From the NCBI RefSeq assembly GCF_001427285.1, contig NZ_LMFV01000056.1, positions 105,284 through 169,283 on the forward strand: a DNA stretch of 64,000 nt, written 5' to 3'. This stretch comes from Mesorhizobium sp. Root552 (GTDB taxonomy: Bacteria; Pseudomonadota; Alphaproteobacteria; Rhizobiales; Rhizobiaceae). Under the pieces are notes generated by a model. It was not told the DNA's origin, did no database searches, and was given only the letters and a program-made list of their open reading frames with translations. Within the stretch, counting starts at the first letter, position 1. Each line of letters opens with the position of its first letter. Below are positions 1 through 8,186 of this stretch, piece by piece. The translations under genes were made by a program, and so were the position numbers.

Positions 1-229
1 GTTGAAGCTGCGCTGCGAACCGGCGCCCTTGCTGCTCGGTTTCGTGCTCGGGCCATTGCTGGAGGAGAATCTGCGTCGGGCCATGATCCTGTCGCGCGGT
101 GATCCGACGACGTTCGTTACACGCCCTATCAGTGCGATCCTGCTGGCAATATCGCTTGCCGTGCTGGTTATAGTGTTCCTGCCCAGCATCAAGAAGAAGC
201 GCGAGGAAGTCTTCGTTGAGGAGGATTGA
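1..229 (+). CDS. TctA-family tripartite tricarboxylate transporter permease, C-terminal end
   Basis: This is the last 75 or so codons of a gene that begins before the window. The frame is open from the first bases, so the apparent TTG start at base 2 is not a real start. The residues LLGFVLGPLLEENLRRAM followed by a hydrophobic helix (about residues 43-60) and a charged KKKREE tail are typical of the end of TctA, the large membrane subunit of tripartite tricarboxylate transporters. TctA works with a small membrane subunit (TctB) and a periplasmic solute-binding protein (TctC), which should lie upstream, outside the window. The substrate cannot be judged from this fragment. Confidence 0.85.
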   Translation, partial: LKLRCEPAPLLLGFVLGPLLEENLRRAMILSRGDPTTFVTRPISAILLAISLAVLVIVFLPSIKKKREEVFVEED

Positions 230-605
230 CGATGCAAAGGCCGCGCAATTTCCAGTAGAGGGGCGAGGTCGCTCCTGTAATATTAACCTTAGCGGCTAAG
301 ATTAAGGTCGCATTTCTGTGGCATCCGGCCAGAGACTCTGACAAAACCGTGGCGGGGGCGCAGGGCATGCTTGCCGGAGCAAGGGGTATAGGGCTAACGC
401 CAAGGGGTCTTGTGCCGGCCGCCTTGCGTCTCCACCGCGCGAACAACGGATCGGCCATGTTGTGCGGGCGACGGGGCGAACCCTAAATTTCAGACGCGTA
501 CGTCCTTGTTTAAGCGGCGCATTGCCGCACTACGGGCCGATTTCTTGAATGCAGCGGCGATATGTAATTCAGTGGAAACCGGACTATGACCGAAGGTGAA
601 TGGAA
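230..605. other. Intergenic stretch, no gene recognised
   Basis: No convincing coding frame is present on either strand; the open frame on the minus strand at 189-458 has an arginine/alanine/proline-rich shadow composition. The one feature I see is a short perfect inverted repeat at 288-300 (CTTAGC-G-GCTAAG), flanked by AT-richer sequence, which could be a protein-binding site or part of a small hairpin. The stretch probably holds the 3' untranslated end of the transporter operon and the promoter of the small membrane peptide that follows. Confidence 0.5.
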
Positions 606-764
606 ATGACTGTTGCGGTGATCCTGGTTCTGGCGCTGGTCGCATTCATTGCCGCGGGCCTCAGTGTCGGGTTCATTCAGACGTTGATCTGTGCGGCACT
701 CATCGCGTCTGCGATAATGCTGACAACGCTGGTCGCCGTTTCGCTGACGCGCGAAGGCTACTGA
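606..764 (+). CDS. Small hypothetical membrane protein, 52 residues
   Basis: A short frame starting at ATG 606 and ending at TGA 762-764, with a purine-rich GAAGG-type ribosome-binding site about 10 bases upstream. The product is almost wholly hydrophobic: MTVAVILVLALVAFIAAGLS forms one membrane helix, and a second runs from about residue 26 to 47 before the short polar end LTREGY. This is the pattern of a two-helix inner-membrane miniprotein. I do not recognise a family. It stands alone between the transporter gene and the tRNA. The clean amphipathic boundary and codon usage favour a real gene, but its shortness leaves real doubt. Confidence 0.5.
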   Translation: MTVAVILVLALVAFIAAGLSVGFIQTLICAALIASAIMLTTLVAVSLTREGY

Positions 765-892
765 GCTGACGCTGGAGGATGTCGTCGGGAGCCCGCCGAA
801 GGGCGACTGCCTTGTAGCGCCGACCTTCGCGGATACCGTGTAGAACGACACGCGCTACAGGTCGACGCTTGTGTTTTCCCTGTTTTTCAATG

Positions 893-978
893 TGGTGCGG
901 ACGACGGGGGTCGAACCCGTACGATCATGGATCGAGGGATTTTAAGTCCCTTGCGTCTACCAATTCCGCCACGTCCGC
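893..978 (-). tRNA. tRNA-Leu (anticodon UAA)
   Basis: Read on the minus strand, the sequence opens with GCGGACG, which pairs with CGTCCGC at the 3' end (897-903). It has a leucine-type D-arm with GGTAGACGC, the anticodon stem-loop AGGGA-CTTAAAA-TCCCT giving anticodon UAA, a variable arm of class II size, and a T-arm with GGTTCGACCCC. The discriminator is A (896) and CCA is encoded (893-895). The long variable arm and UAA anticodon together identify leucine. Confidence 0.97.
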
Positions 979-987
979 TTGCGGTCC

Positions 988-1016
988 TTTTCAATGGTGG
1001 CGCCCCGTGCGTCAAG
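988..1016 (-). promoter_or_regulatory. Possible promoter of tRNA-Leu
   Basis: On the minus strand a perfect rhizobial -35 box CTTGAC (1011-1016) is followed after 17 bases by TGAAAA (988-993), a weak -10 box. Initiation would fall only a few bases before the mature tRNA end, so either the leader is very short or the -10 has been misassigned. Confidence 0.45.
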
Positions 1017-1151
1017 CCCGCGTTCTTGTTCCATCGACCGGCAGGCCTTTGCCGGGTGGCCCAACAGTTTTAGCCCGCCGTCGGTGGCAGGCATCACCGT
1101 CGCCCACTACATTGCGCCACGATATTGCAAAGTGCGCATCCGGAGCTTTTC

Positions 1152-2255
1152 ATGACGACCCCGCTTTTCCAGCCGATCACGCTCGGCAATCTGACTTTTC
1201 CCAACCGTATCGCGGTTGCGCCGATGTGCCAGTATTCGGCCGATGACGGGTCGGCGAGCGACTGGCATCTCCATCACTGGATGAACCTTGCCATGTCGGG
1301 CGCCGGGATGGTGACCGTCGAGATGACCGATGTCGAGCGGCGCGGACGCATCAGCCACGGCTGCCTCGGCCTTTATTCCGACGCCAACGAAGCGGCCGCC
1401 AAGCGTGCGCTCGATGCGGCCAAGCGCGTTGCCATGCCCGGCGCCCGTTTCGGCACCCAGCTCGCCCATGCCGGCCGCAAGGCCTCCAACCGCCGCCCGT
1501 GGGAAGGCGGCGGTCCGTTACAGCCGCATGAGGATCCCTGGCCCGTCGTGTCAGCCTCGGCGATAGCCTATGACAATGGCTGGCAAACGCCGCATGCGCT
1601 TACGGAAGACGAAATACTCGAGACGATCCGGCACTTTGCCGATGCCGCCAAACGGGCCGAACGGGCAGGCTTCGACTTCATCGAACTGCATGGCGCGCAC
1701 GGTTACCTGATCTTCCAGTTTCTTTCTCCGCTTTCTAACCAGCGTACGGACCGCTGGGGTGGATCGCTCGAGAACCGCATGCGCTTTGCCGTGGAAATTG
1801 CAAAAGCGGTGCGCAAGGCGGCCCCTTCCCTCATGCTGGGGGCGCGGCTATCGGTAAAGGAATGGGTGGATGGCGGCTTTGACGTCGATGAAGCGATCGA
1901 GGTCGCCAGGGCGCTCAAGGCGGAGGGCGTCGCCTATATCTGCTGCTCCAGTGGCGGCAACTCACCGCTGCAGAAGCTGCCGACAGGCCCGGGTTACCAG
2001 GTGCATCTTGCCCAAGCGATCCGCAAGGGCGCCGACATTCCAACGCGTGCTGTCGGCCTGATTGCCGATCCCCAGTTCGCCAGCACCATCATTTCCGAAG
2101 GCTGCGCCGACATGGTCGCATTGGCTCGAGCATTTCTCGCCGATCCACGCTGGGGCTGGCGCGCTGCCGCAACTTTTGGCGAAGAAATCCATCCGGCACC
2201 GCAGTTGGCTCGCTCGGTGACGACCATGCAGCACTGGATGAAGGCGTCCGGCTGA
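1152..2255 (+). CDS. NADH:flavin oxidoreductase, Old Yellow Enzyme family (YqjM-like)
   Basis: A 367-residue FMN-dependent ene-reductase of the 'thermophilic-like' OYE class, which reduces activated C=C bonds of enals, enones and similar electrophiles with NAD(P)H. The start at ATG 1152 is chosen because it gives the standard N-terminus, LFQPITLGNLTFPNRI. It places Cys26 and Tyr28 (APMCQYS) exactly where YqjM has its redox-tuning cysteine and active-site tyrosine. The substrate-binding pair appears as ELHGAHGYL near residue 175. The FMN phosphate region near the C-terminus ends in ALARAFLADPRW. The gene is monocistronic, with a hairpin over its stop codon. Physiological substrate unknown; probably detoxification or stress. 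Confidence 0.93.
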   Translation: MTTPLFQPITLGNLTFPNRIAVAPMCQYSADDGSASDWHLHHWMNLAMSGAGMVTVEMTDVERRGRISHGCLGLYSDANEAAAKRALDAAKRVAMPGARFGTQLAHAGRKASNRRPWEGGGPLQPHEDPWPVVSASAIAYDNGWQTPHALTEDEILETIRHFADAAKRAERAGFDFIELHGAHGYLIFQFLSPLSNQRTDRWGGSLENRMRFAVEIAKAVRKAAPSLMLGARLSVKEWVDGGFDVDEAIEVARALKAEGVAYICCSSGGNSPLQKLPTGPGYQVHLAQAIRKGADIPTRAVGLIADPQFASTIISEGCADMVALARAFLADPRWGWRAAATFGEEIHPAPQLARSVTTMQHWMKASG

Positions 2256-2265
2256 ACCGGACGCC
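2243..2265 (+). terminator. Hairpin over the end of the OYE gene
   Basis: Perfect 9-bp stem GGCGTCCGG / CCGGACGCC with loop CTGAA, followed by ATTTC. The stem begins in the last codons of the oxidoreductase and the loop contains its stop codon. The thymine tail is short, so termination may be partial. Confidence 0.65.
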
Positions 2266-2370
2266 ATTTCGCCTCTGGTCCGATTTGGATTACTGTTGCA
2301 ACCAACAGTTCGCCGTTTGCGTTTGGCAGGAGACACGTCGAGACTTTTTCACCCAGTCCGGAGGATCGAA

Positions 2371-2610
2371 ATGGCGAAGCTTATCTACAAGATCGTCGAG
2401 CACGACGGCGGTTGGGCGTACAAGGTAGGAGAAACGTACTCGGAAACCTTCCCCACCCACGAAGATGCTCTTCGTGCCGCCGAGATCGCCTCCGCAGAAC
2501 AACAGGTCGCAGGTTCATCAGATGGCATCCAGTACGAGGATGCCGACGGCAACTGGCACGACGAACTGGCCGATGGCCGTGATCGCCCGCAAACCGAAAT
2601 TTCGGATTGA
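2371..2610 (+). CDS. DUF2188-type small protein
   Basis: A 79-residue protein starting at ATG 2371, preceded by a strong GGAGG ribosome-binding site at about 2360. The longer frame back to 2296 is unlikely because its extra residues are arginine-rich and non-conserved. The N-terminal half, IYKIVEHDGGWAYKVGETYSETFPTHEDA in shorthand, shows the W-x-V/Y-K-x-G pattern of DUF2188, a small domain expected to fold as a beta-sheet with one helix. The second half (DGIQYEDADGNWHDELADG) is acidic. No biochemical function is established for the family. It is transcribed alone, between the OYE gene and the convergent YbaY/META gene. Confidence 0.75.
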   Translation: MAKLIYKIVEHDGGWAYKVGETYSETFPTHEDALRAAEIASAEQQVAGSSDGIQYEDADGNWHDELADGRDRPQTEISD

Positions 2611-2667
2611 ACGAACCCGGGAGGTCCGTCGTCGAATCCTTGCAGCCAGCTTTTCGTTTGAGCCGGA

Positions 2668-3435
2668 TCAACCGGCCGGCACGAGCCGCAAGAGGTCGTG
2701 GCCGTCCTTGTCGACCATCGTCAGCGTGCTGCCGGCAAGCTTGTAAGACGCCACCCTGGTGAACGCCTGGAACAGGCCCTGTTCAGCTTTCATGAGTTCC
2801 GGTGCGCAGGCCATCATCGTCGCACCCGCCTGCCCGATAGTCATCTCCGAACCATCGATCTTCGCGTTGGCGAAATAGCCATTGCAAGGGCCCTTCCCCC
2901 CAATTCGACCGCTTTCGTCAATACGAAAAGTGGCGCGGGGCTCCGGCAACACGTCGATGCCGTCGATGAAATCCACCTTCCAATCCTTGCCGAAGATCGT
3001 TTCCGAGGTGGCGCTGCCATCTCCTGATACCTTGCGGACCATGATGATCTGCGGAGTATCTGCAAACGGATCGACCTGATGGCGGGTATCCGTAATGAAC
3101 CAAAGCTGGTTGTCGACCGAGATGCGCGCCTGCAGCGCGTAAGTCATGTTCGGTTGAATGACTGACGGATCAAACTTGATTTCGAACTTAATCGGAACCT
3201 GACCCGCCGGGGAAATCTGCTGTTCGCCAATAATCGCAGCCGGAGCGTCCGCAAGCGAGACATCGGCAAGCTGAACCGTAACCTGTGCATTGGAGGGTAG
3301 CGCGATACGCTCGCGGTACGTGATTTCACCCTTCATGATCTTTTCCGATGCCACAGCATGATCCGGCGTCATCATCATGCCGACCACAAGGGGCATCAGC
3401 CCGAAGATCACCAATTCAGCAAGCTTTTCCAGCAT
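2668..3435 (-). CDS. Exported YbaY-domain / META-domain protein
   Basis: A 255-residue exported protein. The first 30 residues (hydrophobic LVIFGLMPLVVGMMM, then AVA) look like a signal peptide. Residues about 35-130 match the YbaY type III secretion-lipoprotein-like domain (GEITYRERIALPSNAQVTVQLADVS, in pieces). Residues about 140-255 are a META domain, seen in the W-x-V-x-F/I-D-G opening, GKGPCNGYFA and MMACAPELMKAEQ. The META cysteine pair C-N-G-Y and M-A-C-A is present. META domains occur in heat-shock lipoproteins such as HslJ. There is no lipobox, so it is probably soluble periplasmic or membrane-anchored. The role is probably envelope-related, as inference only. Confidence 0.8.
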   Translation of the reverse strand: MLEKLAELVIFGLMPLVVGMMMTPDHAVASEKIMKGEITYRERIALPSNAQVTVQLADVSLADAPAAIIGEQQISPAGQVPIKFEIKFDPSVIQPNMTYALQARISVDNQLWFITDTRHQVDPFADTPQIIMVRKVSGDGSATSETIFGKDWKVDFIDGIDVLPEPRATFRIDESGRIGGKGPCNGYFANAKIDGSEMTIGQAGATMMACAPELMKAEQGLFQAFTRVASYKLAGSTLTMVDKDGHDLLRLVPAG

Positions 3436-3542
3436 ATCCCGCCCTCATTTGCGAACACCAAAAACCTGGGTGCAAAAGAGCGGGCGAATGCGGAAAATCC
3501 AAGGCTGCCCCAAGGCATTCTTCGGGTAGTGCCAGCTTGCAG

Positions 3543-4019
3543 TCAGCGTTTCCAGCGTGCAAGGGCGTCCTCGTCGGCCTCCTTGGCATCGACCCAGCCA
3601 CCCTCAGAGCCATCAGCCTGATGTTCCTTTTTCCAAAACGGCGCTTTGGATTTGAGGAAGTCCATTACGAAGCTCGCCGCCTCGAAAGCTGCCTGACGAT
3701 GCGTCGAAGCCGCAACGACAAGGACGATGTTGTCGCCTGGGGAGATCTTGCCGTAGCGATGGATCGCGGCAAGCCCCTGCAAGGGCCATCGTTCAGATGC
3801 TTCGGTTGCGATCCGGGTGATTTCGGCTTGCGCCATGCCCGGGTAATGTTCGAGTTCCAAGGCAGCAAGACGGCCTGATTCATCCCGGCACAACCCCGAG
3901 AAAGTGACGATGGCACCGATGTCCGTGCGGCCCGCCGTCAGCTTCGCCACTTCCGCAGCAAGATCAAAATCTTCCGCCTGAATGCGGACGACCGGCTTGA
4001 AATCTGCCACGCTGTTCAT
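3543..4019 (-). CDS. moaE: Molybdopterin synthase catalytic subunit MoaE
   Basis: The large subunit of molybdopterin synthase, which transfers two sulfurs from MoaD thiocarboxylate to cyclic pyranopterin monophosphate. The 158-residue length is normal. Signature elements are GAIVTFSGLCRD near residue 35, LEHYPGMA near 55, the conserved arginine in STHRQAAFEA near 106, and the catalytic lysine region KAPFWKKE near 127. It begins inside the last codons of moaD (ATGA overlap at 4016-4019), so the two are translationally coupled. It is the last gene of a leftward operon that starts with a pteridine-reductase-like SDR. Confidence 0.96.
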   Translation of the reverse strand: MNSVADFKPVVRIQAEDFDLAAEVAKLTAGRTDIGAIVTFSGLCRDESGRLAALELEHYPGMAQAEITRIATEASERWPLQGLAAIHRYGKISPGDNIVLVVAASTHRQAAFEAASFVMDFLKSKAPFWKKEHQADGSEGGWVDAKEADEDALARWKR

Positions 4020-4267
4020 CCCCCCGTCATTGGAGGAAAGAGCGCAATCTCCCTTGCAGCACCGAGTTTCTCGCGATGGTCGACATGCTCCTGATCGATG
4101 GCCACGCGGATCACATCAGGGTACTGCAATGCGTTCTCATACTCTTCGCCGAGAGACCGCAGCCACCGCAGCAGATCGGCAACCGTCTCTACGTCGCCCG
4201 GCAGGTCCACATCTTCCTGCGGCTTTCCGATCCGCTCGCGTACCCATGCAAAATAGATGAGCTTCAT
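4016..4267 (-). CDS. moaD: Molybdopterin synthase sulfur-carrier subunit MoaD
   Basis: An 83-residue ubiquitin-fold sulfur carrier. It opens KLIYFAWVRERIG, typical of MoaD, and ends in the obligatory Gly-Gly (PMTGG), the site of adenylation by MoeB-type enzymes and of thiocarboxylation. It is four bases from pgsA on the upstream side and overlaps moaE by four bases on the downstream side. The co-translation with moaE fits the heterotetrameric MoaD2-MoaE2 enzyme. Other molybdenum-cofactor genes are not in the window. Confidence 0.95.
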   Translation of the reverse strand: MKLIYFAWVRERIGKPQEDVDLPGDVETVADLLRWLRSLGEEYENALQYPDVIRVAIDQEHVDHREKLGAAREIALFPPMTGG

Positions 4268-4271
4268 GGCA

Positions 4272-4868
4272 TCACTCGTCGACGATGTGCTTCAAGCCTG
4301 CGCGGAAGTAATCATAGCCGGTATAAAGCGTAACCAGCGCCGCAACCCACAAAAGCACAAGACCGGTTTGCGTCGTGTATGGGAAAATCTTGTCGCCTGC
4401 AGGTCCGACCAGCAGAAAGGCGATGGACACCATCTGTATCGCGGTCTTCCATTTGGCAAGCTTGGTCACCGGCACACTCACCTTCAACGCGGCGAGATAT
4501 TCACGCAATCCGGAAACCAGTATCTCACGGCACAGAATGATTATAGCTGCCCACAGCGACCAGCCGGCGATGCCGCCCCGCCAATCCGTGTCGGCTGCAA
4601 GCAGCAGCAGGCAGGTGGAAACGAGCAGCTTGTCGGCAATGGGATCAAGCATCCGGCCGATGTTCGAGGTTTGCTGCCAGGCACGCGCCAGATATCCGTC
4701 GAAATAGTCGGTGATGCTGGCGGCCAGGAAAATTGCCAGCGCCGACCACCGTGCGAAATCACTCGACTTCAGGTGCCCTTCCAGGAAAAAGCACAGGACC
4801 ACCAGCGGCACCGCAATGATGCGGGCGTAAGTCAGCATGTTGGGCAGGTTGAATGCGCGTCTGGCCAT
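4272..4868 (-). CDS. pgsA: CDP-diacylglycerol-glycerol-3-phosphate 3-phosphatidyltransferase
   Basis: A polytopic inner-membrane enzyme making phosphatidylglycerophosphate, the committed step to phosphatidylglycerol and cardiolipin. The CDP-alcohol phosphotransferase signature D-x2-D-G-x2-A-R-x8-G-x3-D-x3-D is intact, seen as DYFDGYLAR then GRMLDPIADK. I prefer the ATG at 4868 (MARRAFNLPNMLTYARI, 198 residues), which matches the usual N-terminus. An upstream TTG at 4904 would add 12 polar residues and neither start has a strong ribosome-binding site. It follows uvrC after 73 bases, a neighbourhood also seen in E. coli (uvrC-pgsA). Confidence 0.95.
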   Translation of the reverse strand: MARRAFNLPNMLTYARIIAVPLVVLCFFLEGHLKSSDFARWSALAIFLAASITDYFDGYLARAWQQTSNIGRMLDPIADKLLVSTCLLLLAADTDWRGGIAGWSLWAAIIILCREILVSGLREYLAALKVSVPVTKLAKWKTAIQMVSIAFLLVGPAGDKIFPYTTQTGLVLLWVAALVTLYTGYDYFRAGLKHIVDE

Positions 4869-4977
4869 GTTGTGCGGACTCTTGTTTTGCGTCTGACTAC
4901 TCAAATCAGAAGGCGGTGTCAGGGGTCAACTGTCGAAAGCCGACTGGCCTATGAAAGAGGCGCAAATCTGACATCCG

Positions 4978-7020
4978 TCAGCGGTTCTCGTGGAAATGAT
5001 CGTAGACCAACCGCGCCACGCGTTCGGAAATGCCTTCCACGGTCATGAGATCCTCAACCGCCGCTCGACTGACGGCCTTGGCCGTGCCGAAATGAAGGAG
5101 CAGCGCGCGCTTGCGCCCCGGCCCGATGCCACTGATCTCATCCAGTGGGCTCTTGATCATTTCCTTCTTGCGGCGGGCGCGGTGCGAGCCGATCGCAAAA
5201 CGGTGCGCCTCGTCCCTCAAACGCTGGATGAAATACAATACGGGGTCGCGCACCGGCAATGTGAACGACGCTTTGTCCCTCTGGAAGAAGCGTTCACGGC
5301 CCGCTTCACGATCCTGACCTTTTGCAATGCCGATAGCGACAACCCGATCTTCAATACCGAGGTCCGCCAGAATTTTGCGCACCGCGGTCATCTGCCCCTG
5401 ACCGCCGTCGATCAGGATGACATCGGGCCAAGCTGGAAAACCATCTGAGGCCGGTTCTTCCAAGGCCTCGCCTTGTTCGTCCCCATGTTCCTTCAGCAAC
5501 CGGGAGAACCGACGCTCCATCACTTCGCGCATCATGCCGAAGTCGTCGCCCGGCGTAATGTCGGTCGAGCGGATATTGAACTTGCGATACTGGTTTTTGA
5601 CGAAACCCTCTTGGCCCGCAACGACCATTGCGCCGACGGCGTTGGTGCCCATGATGTGGGAGTTATCGTATATTTCGATCCGCTGCGGCGCGTTTTCCAG
5701 CCCGAATGTCTCAGCAAATCCCGCCAGCAGCCGAGCTTGGGTAGACGTCTCGGCCAAGCGCCTGCCCAACGCCTCGCGGGCATTCTGCAAGGCATTGTCC
5801 GCCAAGTCCTTTTTCTCTCCCCGCTGTGGAACCGATATGGAGACTTTGCGCCCTGCCCGCGTGGTCAGGGCTTCGGCCAGCAGGTCCTGCTCATCGACAG
5901 CATGCGAAAGCAGCACGCTTCGCGGTGTCGGCTTGTCGTCGTAGAACTGGGCCAGGAACGACCCCAGCACTTCCGCCGCCTCAAGTGCGGGGTCGGCCTT
6001 CGGGAAGTAGGCGCGATTGCCCCAATTCTGCCCAGTGCGGAAGAAGAACACCTGGATGCAGGTCTGGCCACCTTCCTGGTGAATGGCGAAGACATCCGCC
6101 TCCTCGATCGATTGCGGGTTGATGCCCTGATGGCTCTGGACATGCGACAACGCCGCCAGACGATCGCGGTAGATAGCTGCCCGTTCGAAATCGAGTTCGT
6201 CGGACGCATGCTGCATAGCGACCGAAATTTCGGATTTCACCTTCTGGCTGCGACCGGACAGGAAGTCTTTCGCCTCTGATACAAGGGCTGCGTAGTCGGC
6301 GTGCGAAATCTCGCCCGTGCAAGGTGCCGCACAACGCTTGATCTGAAACAGAAGGCAGGGGCGCGTTCGATTCTCGAAGAAGGAGTCCGTGCAGCTTCGC
6401 AAGAGAAACGCCCGCTGAAGCGAATTGATGGTGCGGCCAACCGCTTGCGCGGAAGCGAACGGGCCGAAGTAGTCGCCCTTTCGCGAACGTGCGCCGCGAT
6501 GCTTGTAGATGCCGGGCGACGGGTGATCATCCGTGATCAAGATGTAGGGAAAGGACTTGTCGTCCCGCATCAAGACATTAAAGCGAGGTCGCAACCGCTT
6601 GATAAGATTAGCTTCAAGAAGCAAAGCTTCAATTTCGGTTCGCGTAACAACGAATTCCATGGTCGCGGTTTCGCGAACCATTCGCCCGATGCGATTGGTG
6701 TGGAACCTGCCTTGCGCATACTGGGTTACGCGCTTCTTCAGGCTACGGGCCTTGCCGACATACAACACATCGCCGGTGGCGTTCATCATGCGATAAACGC
6801 CGGGCGCATTGGGCAGGCGCTTGACGAGCGTCTGGATGACCTCCGCGCCTACCTTGCCGTCAGCGTCGCCGGCATGGGAACTCCAATCTATGGCGGTGAA
6901 AGATACGTCAGGACCAGTAGGCGCTACAGCTTCGTCAACCGCATCATCGTCGAGATCGGTTTCCGGAAGATCGTCCGCTGCGGCACGGCCACGGGCCTTG
7001 CCGTTTTCGCCAATAGTCAT
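4978..7020 (-). CDS. uvrC: Excinuclease ABC subunit C
   Basis: UvrC makes the two incisions in nucleotide-excision repair after UvrA/UvrB damage recognition. Starting at ATG 7020 it has 680 residues. The order is: an acidic extension of about 58 residues; the GIY-YIG nuclease (GVYRMM then VLYVGKA, about 73-90) for the 3' cut; a cysteine cluster typical of the family ([15 protein letters not shown]); a UVR motif; the RNase-H-like domain (IDGGQGQ near 540) for the 5' cut; and tandem HhH motifs at the end ([19 protein letters not shown]). The ATG overlaps the SDR stop (ATGA at 7017-7020), which decides the start over 7053. Confidence 0.97.
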   Translation of the reverse strand: MTIGENGKARGRAAADDLPETDLDDDAVDEAVAPTGPDVSFTAIDWSSHAGDADGKVGAEVIQTLVKRLPNAPGVYRMMNATGDVLYVGKARSLKKRVTQYAQGRFHTNRIGRMVRETATMEFVVTRTEIEALLLEANLIKRLRPRFNVLMRDDKSFPYILITDDHPSPGIYKHRGARSRKGDYFGPFASAQAVGRTINSLQRAFLLRSCTDSFFENRTRPCLLFQIKRCAAPCTGEISHADYAALVSEAKDFLSGRSQKVKSEISVAMQHASDELDFERAAIYRDRLAALSHVQSHQGINPQSIEEADVFAIHQEGGQTCIQVFFFRTGQNWGNRAYFPKADPALEAAEVLGSFLAQFYDDKPTPRSVLLSHAVDEQDLLAEALTTRAGRKVSISVPQRGEKKDLADNALQNAREALGRRLAETSTQARLLAGFAETFGLENAPQRIEIYDNSHIMGTNAVGAMVVAGQEGFVKNQYRKFNIRSTDITPGDDFGMMREVMERRFSRLLKEHGDEQGEALEEPASDGFPAWPDVILIDGGQGQMTAVRKILADLGIEDRVVAIGIAKGQDREAGRERFFQRDKASFTLPVRDPVLYFIQRLRDEAHRFAIGSHRARRKKEMIKSPLDEISGIGPGRKRALLLHFGTAKAVSRAAVEDLMTVEGISERVARLVYDHFHENR

Positions 7021-7781
7021 TCTACAATGCCTGCCACATCCGGCGTCTGCCAAGCAAGATGCTGGCCGCCGTCAAGCGCAATCATCTGGCCGGTTACAGA
7101 ATGCGCCTGCCAAAGGTAGCGGATGGTTGCCCCGAATTCGGAAAGGTCGGGGCTTTGCTTCAGCAGCAAGGCATCGACCTGTTTGCGGAAGTCGCTGTCA
7201 TCTTGCCGCGTGTTCCTCAAGGTTGGCCCCGGCCCGATAGCGTTGACGCGAATGCGCGGCGCCAGCGCCTGCGCCATAGTTTGAGTCGCGGTCCAAAGCG
7301 CGGACTTCGACAGCGTGTAGGAAAAGTATCGTGGCGAGAGACGCCATACGCGCTGGTCAATGACATTCACGATCAAGCCGTCCGTGGCTTCCGGCAAGGC
7401 CTCGGCGAACTTTTGAGCCAAAAGCACCGGCGCCTTCAAATGAATGTCGAAATGACGATCCCATTCCGGCCAATCGAAGTCGAGCACCGAATCGTCCTCG
7501 AACAAGGACGCATTGTTGACCAGAAGCGATACCGGCCCCAACGCACGTTCCGCCTGCCAGACAACTTTGGCCACGGCAGACATGTCGGTGAGGTCGGCCA
7601 CGACAACCGCTGCCTGCCCGCCGGCCTTCTTTATATCTGCGGCAAGAGCGGAAGCCTCATCTGCGGAGCTGTTGCTGTGAATGGCCACTGCGAATCCGTT
7701 CGCGGCAAGATCCTCGACAATTGCCCGGCCGATCCGCCGTGCGCCGCCCGTTATCAATGCAGTCCCAGCGAGTCGTGTCAT
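7017..7781 (-). CDS. SDR oxidoreductase resembling pteridine reductase / FolM
   Basis: A 254-residue NADP(H)-type short-chain reductase. TGGARRIG (11-18) is the dinucleotide site with the arginine typical of NADPH users, and NNAS is at 89-92. The catalytic Y155-x3-K159 is present. In place of the usual SDR serine there is Asp142, exactly 13 residues before the tyrosine, which is the PTR1/FolM arrangement (D-x12-Y-x3-K). The C-terminal half ([10 protein letters not shown], then [14 protein letters not shown]) also resembles E. coli FolM, a dihydromonapterin/dihydrofolate reductase. It is the first gene of the operon that continues to uvrC, pgsA, moaD and moaE. A pterin substrate is inferred, not proven; annotation pipelines may call it only 'SDR family oxidoreductase'. 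Confidence 0.85.
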   Translation of the reverse strand: MTRLAGTALITGGARRIGRAIVEDLAANGFAVAIHSNSSADEASALAADIKKAGGQAAVVVADLTDMSAVAKVVWQAERALGPVSLLVNNASLFEDDSVLDFDWPEWDRHFDIHLKAPVLLAQKFAEALPEATDGLIVNVIDQRVWRLSPRYFSYTLSKSALWTATQTMAQALAPRIRVNAIGPGPTLRNTRQDDSDFRKQVDALLLKQSPDLSEFGATIRYLWQAHSVTGQMIALDGGQHLAWQTPDVAGIVE

Positions 7782-8186
7782 TTTTCACTTTCCATATCTG
7801 GCCGAACCGCGCCCTGACGGCGCAGCTTTCCGACTAGATGCGTTCAGACACCGTTCGTTCCTGAGGCAGCAATGTGGCAAAAGCGGCCTTGCGGGATGTG
7901 ATTCGGTTCATCACGGATGTTCGACATCGCCAATATAGAGGTCGCAACGCCTTGCACCAAGCGCCGTGCAGCAATCGCGGGCAAAGGCTCCTGACAGGGC
8001 TGTTGCCTCGATGCAACGTCAAGCTTCAGCCTCATTTGCGCCGGGGAATGACCCAAGTTCAGGTTCGGTTCCGCCGCATTTGATCACCAAATTCCGGAAC
8101 CGATGAAAGACGGGATCGTTATCTCCCAGTTCGACCGCCTTTCAGGTCAAGGAAGCCAGTGTCTGTGGCTCAAGGAGTTAGAACCA
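7782..8186. other. Intergenic region between divergent SDR operon and OMP gene
   Basis: About 400 bases with no supported gene. It contains the SDR operon promoter at 7933-7961. The part nearer the outer-membrane protein gene must contain that gene's promoter, but I cannot point to boxes with confidence. A clear ribosome-binding site, AAGGAG at 8172-8177, precedes ATG 8187. Confidence 0.6.
7933..7961 (-). promoter_or_regulatory. Promoter of the SDR-uvrC-pgsA-moaDE operon
   Basis: On the minus strand CTTGGT (7956-7961) and CTATAT (7933-7938) are separated by exactly 17 bases, a near-perfect rhizobial sigma-70 promoter. Transcription would begin near 7926, leaving a leader of about 145 bases before the SDR start. 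The leader is long enough for regulation, but I see no clear hairpin in it. Confidence 0.75.

Noticed and set aside
8103..8186. Longer start for the OMP gene at ATG 8103
   Set aside because: ATG 8187 has a perfect AAGGAG site and is followed directly by a signal peptide; the extra 28 residues do not fit one.
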